Shown here piece by piece: positions 46,579-55,888 of a stretch of 64,000 nucleotides of DNA (position 1 is the stretch's first letter; every line of letters starts with the position of its first letter). The position numbers and the translations under genes were made by a program. Origin of the DNA: Lachnospiraceae bacterium (lineage in GTDB: Bacteria; Bacillota; Clostridia; Lachnospirales; Lachnospiraceae); the NCBI GenBank assembly GCA_009911185.1, contig QXWW01000015.1, positions 1-64,000 of the forward strand, given 5' to 3'. A model generated the notes under the pieces. It ran no database searches and had not been told where the DNA came from. It saw only the letters and a program-made list of their open reading frames with translations.

Positions 46579-46757
46579 ATTTTATAGGACACCTTACCGC
46601 TTTAAAGCGCAAAAATATCTTTTCTATAGAATAAAAATAGTATATGCACGGATACCGGAAGTATTTTATTGCTTCGCAATAAGCATCCGGTGCGTCAAAG
46701 TGTGCAGCCCAGCAAGAATGAGGGGGAAGGAGAGTTGGAGTGGACTTGCACACTTTG
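46574..46757 (+). repeat. terminator-linked structured repeat, copy 3
   Basis: 184 bp, close to copy 1. Stem II is CGGATAC...ATTGC-TTCG-CAATAAGCATCCG. The core CAAAGTGTGCA (46696-46706) finds its exact reverse complement TGCACACTTTG at the element end (46747-46757), giving a third stem. Confidence 0.85.
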
Positions 46758-46919
46758 CTGCGAATTTCAAAGTAGAAAATAAATATTTCTTTCTATACGA
46801 AGTCAGTGTGATTCAATGTATTTGTAATATTTTACATTTTTCGACAATATATGACATTCTTTTCGAATTATACTTATTTTATACTATATAGTTTGTGTGC
46901 AGGAAGGAATTAATAGGGA

Positions 46920-47273
46920 ATGATGGATGATAAAAATATAGTTTTTCATATGAATGGCGGGCAATTTATCTATGCGAAGGACAATACTACGATAAATGCT
47001 ACGCAAAATTATGGAGCAGGCGTAAATGAGTTAGATCAAATTATAAAGGGAATAATGGAGAATTTATCTGGCCTGCAGCAAAAAGATGCAGACGGCATTC
47101 GGGATATTGTTGCGATGGCGAAGGAAGAATTGCAGAAGACAGAGCCAAAGGTAAGCAGATTAAAGGATTGTTTATCTCTGATAGCTCCGATGTTCACAGT
47201 TGCGAATGGAATACCAATGTTGGTAAATAATTTGCAAAAGCTGGCGGAATACATTACACCATATATTAAATAG
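46920..47273 (+). CDS. small protein with NGGQ...TINATQN motif
   Basis: A 117-residue protein of unknown function. Its N-terminus carries the pattern N-G-G-Q-F-I-Y-A-K-D-N-T-T-I-N-A-T-Q-N (about 12-30), probably a short beta-hairpin; the rest (35-117) is helical with a hydrophobic end (CLSLIAPMFTVANGIPMLV). There is no signal peptide. The next frame, 10 bases on, starts with the same pattern, so this is a repeated small family. The large phosphoesterase-NTPase at 49084 lies downstream past a broken transposase, which suggests one locus. The AT-rich composition differs from the genes to the left. AGGAAGG is upstream. Confidence 0.7.
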   Translation: MMDDKNIVFHMNGGQFIYAKDNTTINATQNYGAGVNELDQIIKGIMENLSGLQQKDADGIRDIVAMAKEELQKTEPKVSRLKDCLSLIAPMFTVANGIPMLVNNLQKLAEYITPYIK

Positions 47274-47283
47274 GAGATGGTGC

Positions 47284-47454
47284 ATGGAAATGGATAATAA
47301 AATAAAGTATGAAATCAATGTTAATAATGGTCAGGCTATTTTTGCCGGTAATAGTGCAACTATTTACGCGACCCAAAATAACGGCAATGAGGATATAAAT
47401 AAAAAAATAGCCTGCAAAAAAAGTCAATGGAAAATTGAATATTTTTTGAAATAG
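47284..47454 (+). pseudogene. truncated second motif protein
   Basis: Starts at ATG 47284, 10 bases after its neighbour, with GGAGATGG ahead. The first 34 residues repeat the motif (NNGQAIFAGN..., TIYATQNNG), then reading ends after KKSQWKIEYFLK at TAG 47452. The helical C-terminal half seen in the neighbour is missing; insertion of the IS110-type element just downstream is the likely cause. Confidence 0.65.
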
Positions 47455-47619
47455 TTTTATGTAGGAAAAATGAGAACAAAAACCAGACCATCGTAGACGC
47501 TGATTTAAAATATTGTTTGGGTTATATGATTCTCGCTATTGCGAAAGGGAAGCCAAATATTCTTTGACCCTTCCGTAATAAATTCGGAGAAACTTATTTG
47601 CGCCTGAAGTCATGTAGAC

Positions 47620-48751
47620 TTAGTTAGCCTTGCCCTCTGCTCGTTTCTTGTCCATGAACAAATATACTTGGTCATCATGTGGTTTTGTCTTAATTAGGGC
47701 ATCCATGACTTGGAACAATGTCTTACGGAGCATGGGAGAGCCATGTTTCGATGCATGGACACTTTTCTGGGCGTAATCTCCGGATTCATTAACACCGGGG
47801 TCACCCCCCGCAAATGAGGTAATGGCATTTCTGTGGGTAAAGCGTGCTACATCTCCGATCTCAGCCATTAGCTGCGGGCCAAGGGATGGGTCTATGTCTT
47901 TCAGTGCAATGACGACCGGGTACTCCGGAAGCCGTGCTACGGTTTTATTCATTAGAGAACGAAGCTGTTCCACGGTCCTGGATGCATTATTTAATTGTTC
48001 CACGGCCTGCTTGATGATACATTTGGTAAAGTCATCCTTTGGAAGTACAGGAACCAGTTCCTTGGTTGCTCCATAGATTTCTTCCGCTTTTGTTTTGCTG
48101 AAGTTGTACTTCTTGCGGTTCACCATTTCTGATAATGGTCGATAAACGCACTCTGTGACATTTTGCGGATACCATCCACATGCCAGTAGGAAGCAGCAAA
48201 GTCAACCAATTTCTGGCTTCCGTCTTCACGGGCAGGGCTATCAAAGTAAGTGTTCACACCGGGGTGTGTCTGGTCAAGAAGACCGACGAGGTTGTTTTTC
48301 ATAACAGTCTTGTGCTTCATGTAAAATCCGAACTGCCGATTCATAGTCTTTAATTGGCTGCGTAATTCATCCATGAGATCATATTGTTTTAATTTTGCCC
48401 ATCTGTCAAAAGTGTAGCGTGCGATCTTAAGGGAATCCGCTTTGTCGGACTTTACTTTCGTAGAGTGTTATCCTCATCTTAATAATGAGGTATAATCTGT
48501 GGATTGACAGCGCTGACAAAGAGATCTGTGGATACGAGTGCATGTGCAATGGGTTTATAGTAATGCCCGGTGCATTCCATAACGATACGGGACTCTCCTT
48601 CCAGGGATTTGATCCGTCCGATCAGGAATTGGACATTACAGGAAAGATGAGATACTTCAAAAGGTTTGGCTACGACTTCCCTGCCAGGGCGTAGGATAGC
48701 GACCATGCTTTTACGTTTGGAAACATCAATACCGACTGCGTTTATGTTCAT
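47620..48751 (-). pseudogene. degraded IS110-family transposase
   Basis: The minus strand encodes an IS110 transposase in pieces. The N-terminal DEDD part (from ATG 48751: NAVGIDVSKRKSMVAIL, IVMECTGHYYKPIAHAL) stops at TAA 48479. After a frame change near 48460 comes TLRKVKSDKADS-like sequence and a middle piece to 48120. After another change comes the Transposase_20 piece (47620-48120: VVIALKDIDPSLGPQLMAEI, ITSFAGGDPGV). At least one stop and two indels mean it is dead. The flanks 47455-47619 and 48752-49000 are probably its non-coding ends; no clear terminal repeats are visible. Confidence 0.88.
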
Positions 48752-49083
48752 AAATATGTCACCTCTTCTTTTGATTGCAATGGTAAGGACCAGTTTTACT
48801 CATTGCCTAATCAATCTACTGTGGTATGACGCGGACGCACCTTTGTGGGTGGTTCAACCTGCATAAAAGGAATGCTGCGAATGGGAGCTGGTTATCAGAC
48901 TATTTTACGGACGCTAAGTCCAAGGAGGATTCCGATATACCGATTGCTCCATACATTCTAACAGCTTAAGCAACAAGATGGATAATTCCTTACTGGTTGT
49001 AAGGGAGATTAACCATAAATATATTGTAATAGAAGTATTTGTAAAATCTATGTTAATAATGTACAAAAGTAGAAGGGAAAATT

Positions 49084-51894
49084 ATGGAAAATTTAAGATG
49101 GTTGCATTTGTCAGATTTTCATATCGGACAAGATAATTATGCACAAATGAAATTGTTTAAAAGTATTCACAAAAATATGAAGGAGCAGAAAGAAAAAGGC
49201 TTTTTGCCAGATATGATTTTTATAACGGGAGATATAGCAAATAAAGGGAAAAAGGAGGAATATACTATCTTTGCCGATGAATTCCTTCTGCCTATTGTTG
49301 ATATTTATGATATATTACCTAAAGTATATATAATTCCTGGAAATCATGATATAGATAGAGAAAAATGTGACGTTGCAGCACTTTCTCTCTATGATGTACC
49401 TCAGAAAAAACCTATTTTTTTTGACACGGACGAAAAGGGTTGGGAAAAAAGGCAGGAAATTTTTGAACGCTTTGCTGGATTTAGATATGGTTTTGCAATG
49501 GATGACTTTTGCTTCCCCGTAGAAAATATTTTCAAAAAGGAGGCATATTTTTATAACGTATGGAAGAAAGGGAGGTATAAAGTTGGTATTGCAGGAATTA
49601 ATACAGCATGGCTGTCGAATTCTGATAAAGACAAAGAGAAGCTTTCAGTTGGAAAATGGATTTTACAAGAGGCGTTAGAAAAGCTGGAAGAATGCGATTA
49701 TAAGTTGGTTTTGGGGCACCATCCTCTGAATTGGATGAAAGAGGAACAAAGAGCGCAGGCTTCTGCGTTGCTTGCGAAGTATAAGGCAATTTATCTTCAT
49801 GGACATATGCATAAAAACAGCGGCGGATATACGATAGCCAATGATTCAGGATTCTTATCTATTCAGTGCGGCGCGGCTTTTCAGGCTAGAGAAGATGATA
49901 TTTATTATAATTCTCTATATTGGGGCTGTTTGAATTTGGCTGAAAATATGGTTAGTATTATGCCTAGACGTTGGTCGGCTAGCAATGACAGATTTGTGTT
50001 GGATGCCTCTGATAATCTTTCGGAGGATTATAGAAAGGAAGGCACGGATATCTGGGAATTTCCATGCAAGGTTTTTCCTAAAGAAGTGAAACAAAAGAAA
50101 AAGGATATAGAAGTACAAGTGCCTCCTAACTGGCATTTGATTAATGAGGAATTTATTAAAAATAGAAAAGAACCAGAAAAGGTTGATATCCTGAAATATT
50201 TTGATGGAAAAGAACCGTCTTATAATGATATTTTCTCATCTTATATACCGCTTAGACAAATTGTGTTAGATTTACAGAAAGAATTTATAAAATCTAATGA
50301 GGAAGACCAGACTAAATGTGTTTTATTGGCTGCTGCAGGTGGAGAAGGAAAGACAACTATCTTGTTGCAGACGATCAGGGAATTGTGTAGAGAAAATGGT
50401 TGGCAGGCGCTGATTTTGCGACATCCTGAAAAGGATATACAGTTCCATGAAGAACAGGTTTTAAAATTTACTCAAAAGGGAAATTGGATTATTGGTGTAG
50501 ATAATTGTTTTTCTGTTGCACAACAGATATTTGGATTGTTAAAAAAAATGAAAAGGAGAAAATATCAGCATATACATTTTCTGTTGTGTGCAAGAGATAC
50601 TGATTGGATCAATAGTGATGCGGATAAGCTGGATTGGAGAAGCGTATCAAGTTTTAGTAGACCACATCTGAAAGGAATTAGTGAAGAAGATGCGGAAAGA
50701 TTTATAGGTGCATGGAGCGCGCTGGGAAATGAAGGTCTTGGGAAGCTTAAGGGATTAAGTGCGGTGGAAGCAAAAAAACGTCTCTTGCAATCTTCACAAA
50801 ACGAAGAAATTAATGAACCAGACGAAGGGGCTTTACTAGGGGCAATGTTGGCAACAAGGTATGGAGACGAACTTCATGACCATGTGAGAGCAATGCTCAG
50901 GCGCCTTGAAAAAATACCGCTTTATCATGAAACATTGTTGAATGCATTTGCATATATTGTAGCAATGCATTCGGAAAAGTTATTTTTTTTGTCCAAACCT
51001 GTTATGGCGCAGCTTTATAGTTGCAAGGAAAAGGAAGTTAAGAAAAATATTTTGGGACCATTGGGCGATGAAGCTGCCAGTACAGTAAGTGGAGATATGA
51101 TATATACTCGTCATGGTTCTATTGCAAAATCCGCAAGAAAAATACTGGATGAAGAGTTCCATTATGATTTTGATGAAATTTTTATTGATATGACACGGGC
51201 GGCAATAGAGGCGCACCAGAAAGGGGAATACATAGAACGTCTCAAAAACTGGCAGTATATATCAGAACATTTTATAAATTGGAACAATACACTAGCGGTT
51301 CGGATTGACAGGGAGATCTTGAAACTAGATCCGTATGATGAATATATAATAGTTCATTTATCAAAATTGTACAGAAAGGTAGACCAGCCTGAGCAGGCAG
51401 TACAGTTATTTCGGGAGGTTCACTATGTAGTGGAAGATCGATCTTTTTTCTGTGAATGGGCTCTGACAGAAGCTAACGTGGGGAATAAGGCGGCAAGTAT
51501 ATGCTTGTCTGCTATTGCTTTGTCAGATGAGGTGGAAAGGAAGATGATTGATGTAAAAAATGCACATATAAATTTGTATTCTATTGCACTGACATTTTTG
51601 GAACTTTATCGCCTGTATAAGAATGAGACTTATTTTTCAGCGATGGCTTCTGCCTTATGTCTATACAAAAAAATTGATAGCCAAAAGAAAGAAAATAAAC
51701 AACCTAGAATGTTCGAACAAGAGAAAAGGAAGCTGGCGGTATTGAAAAAAGAAAAATTAAATTTGGAAGATGATTTAAAAGAAGGAATTTTAATGGCAGA
51801 GAAGTATTGTGAAGTAAATTTTGGGGAAGGAATACCTAAAATAATAACTTTGAAATATCAAAAATTATTTATGTTAGGCGGCATTACTATTTAA
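49084..51894 (+). CDS. metallophosphoesterase / P-loop NTPase / TPR protein, candidate conflict system
   Basis: A 936-residue cytoplasmic protein. Residues 1-270 form a calcineurin-like phosphoesterase with the full metal set: LSDFHIG (about 8-14), ITGDIANKG, IIPGNHDID (near 85-93), LGHHPL and HGHMHKN (near 240). Residues about 395-600 form a P-loop NTPase with Walker A GGEGKTT (near 420), a hydrophobic strand ending VDN as Walker B (near 470) and LLCARD as a sensor strand (near 500), as in STAND-type ATPases. The C-terminus (about 690-830) is TPR-like helical repeats. An effector-switch-sensor layout like this is typical of prokaryotic immune NTPases. I do not recognise it as a named system. 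GAAGGGA leads the ATG. Confidence 0.82.
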   Translation: MENLRWLHLSDFHIGQDNYAQMKLFKSIHKNMKEQKEKGFLPDMIFITGDIANKGKKEEYTIFADEFLLPIVDIYDILPKVYIIPGNHDIDREKCDVAALSLYDVPQKKPIFFDTDEKGWEKRQEIFERFAGFRYGFAMDDFCFPVENIFKKEAYFYNVWKKGRYKVGIAGINTAWLSNSDKDKEKLSVGKWILQEALEKLEECDYKLVLGHHPLNWMKEEQRAQASALLAKYKAIYLHGHMHKNSGGYTIANDSGFLSIQCGAAFQAREDDIYYNSLYWGCLNLAENMVSIMPRRWSASNDRFVLDASDNLSEDYRKEGTDIWEFPCKVFPKEVKQKKKDIEVQVPPNWHLINEEFIKNRKEPEKVDILKYFDGKEPSYNDIFSSYIPLRQIVLDLQKEFIKSNEEDQTKCVLLAAAGGEGKTTILLQTIRELCRENGWQALILRHPEKDIQFHEEQVLKFTQKGNWIIGVDNCFSVAQQIFGLLKKMKRRKYQHIHFLLCARDTDWINSDADKLDWRSVSSFSRPHLKGISEEDAERFIGAWSALGNEGLGKLKGLSAVEAKKRLLQSSQNEEINEPDEGALLGAMLATRYGDELHDHVRAMLRRLEKIPLYHETLLNAFAYIVAMHSEKLFFLSKPVMAQLYSCKEKEVKKNILGPLGDEAASTVSGDMIYTRHGSIAKSARKILDEEFHYDFDEIFIDMTRAAIEAHQKGEYIERLKNWQYISEHFINWNNTLAVRIDREILKLDPYDEYIIVHLSKLYRKVDQPEQAVQLFREVHYVVEDRSFFCEWALTEANVGNKAASICLSAIALSDEVERKMIDVKNAHINLYSIALTFLELYRLYKNETYFSAMASALCLYKKIDSQKKENKQPRMFEQEKRKLAVLKKEKLNLEDDLKEGILMAEKYCEVNFGEGIPKIITLKYQKLFMLGGITI

Positions 51895-52028
51895 TGGAAT
51901 ATATCTGATACTATCCGACAGTTATTAAAGTAGAAACTGAAATTTTCCCAATTATTCTTCTGGTTGTTTATCGTATAATAATAGATTAGGGTGTTGTTGT
52001 AGAGAGGAATTATTTGCACAGTTAATAA

Positions 52029-52407
52029 GTGGATAATATTTTAAAGTCATATTATATGAAACTGATGAGGAAGGGGCGGGCGCCAATGGCGTTCATGCTG
52101 CGAACCGATCAAGTCGGTGGGTCAGAAAAGGTATTTGCAATTTCTGAAATTCACCATAGGATACATATAACCAATTTTTTATCCGCTCTGCCAGTTTTAA
52201 GCATATTGTATGATGGGGAAAACCAAATTAGGGAGCTGGACTTGCAGGCAGATGACTATATCACAATATCTTTTTCCATGCCTGTTCTGTTACGGAAAAT
52301 TGCCGATGTCCTGTGTCATATCATCCAAACAGAATGTTGCATGGAAGACTATGAGCTATAAGGACTTGACGCTGGATGTAGATGGATACAGGGTTTACAT
52401 CGCGTAG
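52029..52407 (+). pseudogene. remnant of an OmpR-type response regulator
   Basis: Pieces of a receiver domain remain: PVLSILYDGENQIRELDLQ, ADDYITISFSMPVLLRKIADVL (degraded from the usual ADDYITKPF pattern, with the Lys lost). After a frame change YKDLTLDVDGYRVYIA matches the linker that starts the DNA-binding domain, then TAG. The N-terminal acidic pocket and the winged helix are gone. Confidence 0.7.
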
Positions 52408-52533
52408 CTGGCTAACTACAACTTGTAATCAGTCTGTCCTCTGATAATATCAAATTATCCTGTGAAAGTATCAGTGTTGAAATCCATAACGCAGGAACGG
52501 AAACCATACATTATTGGAGAAATCATAAAGAAC

Positions 52534-52723
52534 AAAGTGGGCAAGTCCACATCAATCCCCTTACCCTCAATTTTGGGGGAATGGGGTTGCACACTTTGAC
52601 GCGCCGGATCCTTATTGCGCAGCAATAACATACTTCCTGCATCCGTGCGCATATTATTTTTATCTTATAGGAAAAATACGTTCACACTTTAAAGCAACAA
52701 GTATTTCCTATAAGATAAAAAAG
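52534..52723 (-). repeat. terminator-linked structured repeat, copy 4
   Basis: 190 bp on the minus strand, near-identical in layout to copy 1. Stem I is perfect for GTATTTCCTATAAGATAAAA against its partner (52658-52680 with 52702-52723). Stem II has a TGCG loop, and the core CGTCAAAGTGTGCAACCCC is kept. It starts in the T-tract of the integrase terminator. Confidence 0.88.
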
Positions 52724-52755
52724 AGCAATCTGCAAAACACAGTTAAGATTGCTCT
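52718..52755 (-). terminator. intrinsic terminator after the integrase
   Basis: On the minus strand GAGCAATCT and AGATTGCTC form a perfect 9-bp stem (52747-52755 with 52724-52732), then T6. It lies 7 bases past the integrase stop. Confidence 0.9.
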
Positions 52756-52762
52756 TAAAAAT

Positions 52763-53683
52763 TTAGATATGGAAATCTTTTCGTGGATGTTTCGTAGTAA
52801 GAATATCTTTTTGCTTAGCAACTGCTACATGTGTATAAATTTCTGTAACATTGATAGAACTATGTCCTAACATTTCCTGAATAAACCGTATATCAACATC
52901 TGCTTCTAAAAGGCTTGTGGCAAAAGTATGACGAAACATATGAGGAGTAATGTGCAGGTCTATGGAAGCAAGGGAGGCGTATTTGTTTATCATTCTGCGT
53001 ACTGCCTGATCAGATAAGCTGTTACCGGACTGATTAGCAAAAAAGTGCTGGCAGGTTTGAATCTCCGTGCAAAAGTTATTTTTATATTCTTCCAGAATAT
53101 GAATCACGGAGTTATTTCCTATTTGAATCCGCCGCTCTTTATCACCTTTTCCATAAATAAGGATAATACCATCATATAAATTTACATTTTTATCCTTTAA
53201 TGAGCAGAGTTCAGATATTCTCATGCCAGTAGCGAATAAAAGTTCGATGACAGCGGCGTCCCGTAAGGCGTTTCTTTTTTGGTACACCGTTTTGGCATTT
53301 TGACGCTGTGTGTATATTGTGGACAAAAATACCTCGACGATATGTAAGGGTATTGTTTTGGGTAATATCATAGGCTCTCGAAAATGTATCTGCATTTTGT
53401 AAAAAGGATTACGTTCAATGATTTCTCTATACTCAAGATAATGAAATAAGGCTTTAACGGAAGCAACTTTTCTTTTTGCAGTTTTGGGCTTATATTTCTG
53501 ATGAAGCCCGGCGATATAAGTTTCTAATTCAGAAGAGGTGATTGCCGTGACATCTGAAATGAAAAGATGTTCGGCGAATTGTCTTAGATCAATTCGATAC
53601 GCTTTTAGTGTTTTTTCATCTAAGCATTTCTGGGTATTGCAATGCTCTAAATAATTTTCAATGTGTGTTTGTAAATCGTGCAT
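52763..53683 (-). CDS. tyrosine recombinase (XerC/XerD-like integrase)
   Basis: A 306-residue recombinase with a SAM-like N-terminal DNA-binding domain (about 1-90) and a catalytic domain. Active-site residues are readable: Arg in ATGMRISEL, Lys in YGKGDKERRI, HMFRHTFATSLL (His-x-x-Arg), LGHSSINVTEIYTHV (His and nucleophile Tyr). It cuts and rejoins DNA at specific sites. Start ATG 53683 has AAAGGAGA ahead; the longer frame from 53731 does not. It lies amid decayed genes and repeats, so it is probably the integrase of a past mobile element rather than the housekeeping Xer. Confidence 0.92.
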   Translation of the reverse strand: MHDLQTHIENYLEHCNTQKCLDEKTLKAYRIDLRQFAEHLFISDVTAITSSELETYIAGLHQKYKPKTAKRKVASVKALFHYLEYREIIERNPFYKMQIHFREPMILPKTIPLHIVEVFLSTIYTQRQNAKTVYQKRNALRDAAVIELLFATGMRISELCSLKDKNVNLYDGIILIYGKGDKERRIQIGNNSVIHILEEYKNNFCTEIQTCQHFFANQSGNSLSDQAVRRMINKYASLASIDLHITPHMFRHTFATSLLEADVDIRFIQEMLGHSSINVTEIYTHVAVAKQKDILTTKHPRKDFHI

Positions 53684-53878
53684 GATAAAGTCTCCTTTGT
53701 TTGAAATTTTCCTTAAAGATATATCGTACATGGATTAATGGTTAGTTTGTTAAAATATTTACCTGACTTAAAAATCTTATATATGTAATATTTTGTGTAG
53801 CAGATAGATTTTTTTACCGTTAAATCTTACGACAGTAATATTTATAACAGATATTTAGTCTTGAGGGGAGGAGAATTT

Positions 53879-55100
53879 ATGGTAAAGCGAAAAGTAAAAT
53901 GTAGGAGAAAGAAAACGAAAAACTCATGTGGATCATGACAGGCATTACGATCGCGATTACATTTGGCAGAGCGGTATTTATCCTGATTTTTGTGAAACAG
54001 GAAAGTAATCTGACAAAATCTGATGAGCTGCTCGTTACCTATAGGAGTTATATTCAGGAGAAAAAATATGAGGAAATGTATCAGATGATTGATGCGGAAG
54101 CTTCCGGTCAGATAAGCAGGGAAAATTTCAAAAAGCGCAATTTGGCTATTTAATGAGGGAATAGAAGTACAAAATATGAAAATCTTAATTATTTCATGTG
54201 ATACGGGAATACTCTCTGGGTATCCCTTTATGCCATTAGGCAATAAAGAAGAAAATGTAATTGTAAGATATCAGACGTCATTTGCTACGGCTGCCGGGGA
54301 TGTATGTTTTGAAAATGAGACTTGTTTTCTGAAAAAAGAGGATGGTTATAAGCTGGTGTGGACAGACGCACTGATTTATGCGGGGCTGTCTTGCACGGAT
54401 AAAGTAAGGGTTTCCACTATGCAGGCAAAAATGGGAGAAATCCTTGACAGAAATGGGCGTATCCTTGCCGGAGCGGGCGTTGCGTCTTCCGTGGGGATTG
54501 TGCCGGGGAGTCTGGAAAACATGGATAGTGCAATCGGGCGCATTGACAGGCTGTTAGAAATGAAGCCGGAAGAAATTCAAAAGAAATTATCGGAAAAATG
54601 GGTTAAGGATGATTCTTTTGTGCTACTCAGAACATTGCGGAAAGTGCAGGAAATAGGACGGATGACAAGGTAAGGGCTGTTCGGCGGCCATGCATCCGTA
54701 TACCGGGGAAGTACTGGCGCTAGTACAACGAATACTAAGTAATTGACATCTTCACTTGCCTGATTGTCCATCTACTACGTCAGAAACAATTTACTTTTAA
54801 GCCGATTACCGTTGCCATTGGTCTGGAGTCTGGAGCTGTCGATCAAATGAAGACTATGGAAATGTGGGGTTAAGCTGGCAGAAAAGACGGGGCGCAGAGA
54901 TAAAAGCCTCGAAAGATGACGCTTCCGGAACGGAGCCTGGATGGTTTGCCGTCTTTACGGCGGAACAAACAGCGCAGCAGCCGATACTGCTTGTCAGCAT
55001 GGTGGAAGATGTAAAAGGGAGAGAGGAAGCGGCTATGTAGTGGGAAAAGATAAGCAGGTCTGGAAAGCTGATTTGGCAGAGAACCATAAGGAGCCTTGAT
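53879..55100 (+). pseudogene. wrecked class B penicillin-binding protein (MecA-like)
   Basis: GGGGAGGAG and ATG 53879 start a basic N-terminus that shifts frame near 53925 into a membrane anchor (TGITIAITFGRAVFILIF) and a MecA-N/NTF2-like piece (ELLVTYRSYIQEKKYEEMY). It breaks again near 54153, continues in 54176-54672 through the dimerisation region (RVSTMQAKMGEILDRNGRIL), and stops. After an unrelated repeat-like stretch (54690-54790) the C-terminal end reappears in scraps at 54870-55095: EKTG (from KTGTAE), ASGTEPGWFAVFTAEQ, LLVSMVEDVKGR, with indels. The SxxK and SxN boxes are deleted, so no activity is possible. Confidence 0.82.
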
Positions 55101-55170
55101 ATTCTCTGGGGCACGTGTCATTTGACAACAAAAAGGAGAGCAGTTACTATTATAAAAAAGAAGAAATCCT

Positions 55171-55200
55171 AATCAAAAACTAATAAACAACTGCTATAAT
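55171..55200 (+). promoter_or_regulatory. promoter of the two-component system with shared box
   Basis: AATCAAAAACTAAT (55171-55184), 10 bases, TATAAT (55195-55200). The same 14-mer with the same 10-base gap to a -10 stands before the ABC operon at 57487, so it is probably the regulator's binding site, giving self-regulation. Confidence 0.7.
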
Positions 55201-55219
55201 TTAATGCGGAGGTCTGTAT

Positions 55220-55888
55220 ATGGATAAGAAAATATTGATCATTGAGGATGAAGCGGCAATACAGAAAATACTCTCTGAGCCGCTTACCTTTGCAGGATAC
55301 AAGATTACTGCCGCAGCAGATGGACTGGAAGGTATCAACTCTTTTCACGAGCAGGAGTTTGACCTTATCTTGTTGGATATAATGCTGCCCAAAATTGACG
55401 GATATACTGTATGTGAAATGATACGGCAGGAGTCGCAGATCCCGATTATTCTTTTAACCGCACTTGATACGGAAGATGACCAGATGAAAGGTTTTGACAA
55501 ATTGGCCGATGATTACATCACAAAACCATTTTCCATTAAGCTCGTCTTAAAGCGTGTGGAAGCTCTTTTACGGCGTACATCATCAGTTACGGTGTCAGAC
55601 CGTATCCGTTATAAAGAAATCATTTTGAGCGAAACAGAACGCAAAGTTACGGTTTCTGGAAATGAGGTGGCACTTACACATTTAGAGTTTGAAATACTTT
55701 TATTGTTTCTTAAAAATAGAGGGCGTGTTTTTACAAGGGATGACTTGCTGAATCTCGTTTGGGGCTATGACTTTGCAGGAGATGAAAAAGGCGTGAACTT
55801 TCATATTATGAATTTACGCAGGAAACTGAGTGTCGATTATATTGAAACAGTCAGAGGGGTGGGATATAGAATTGCGAAAGAAAATTAA
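55220..55888 (+). CDS. OmpR-family response regulator of an ABC-exporter system
   Basis: A 222-residue regulator: receiver domain with EDEA near residue 9, phospho-acceptor Asp53 in LILLDIMLPKIDG and ADDYITKPFS, then a winged-helix DNA-binding domain (about 125-222, with LTHLEFEILLLFLKNRGRVFTRDDLL split by a turn and RGVGYRI at the end). Its 3' end overlaps the kinase start by 17 bases. A predicted binding box lies in its own promoter and before the ABC genes. It probably answers a cell-envelope threat such as an antimicrobial peptide (inference from context). GCGGAGG leads the ATG. Confidence 0.94.
   Translation: MDKKILIIEDEAAIQKILSEPLTFAGYKITAAADGLEGINSFHEQEFDLILLDIMLPKIDGYTVCEMIRQESQIPIILLTALDTEDDQMKGFDKLADDYITKPFSIKLVLKRVEALLRRTSSVTVSDRIRYKEIILSETERKVTVSGNEVALTHLEFEILLLFLKNRGRVFTRDDLLNLVWGYDFAGDEKGVNFHIMNLRRKLSVDYIETVRGVGYRIAKEN

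Noticed and set aside
54854-55121. Minus-strand frames of 83-86 codons as genes
   Set aside because: They lie antisense to recognisable penicillin-binding protein fragments on the plus strand.
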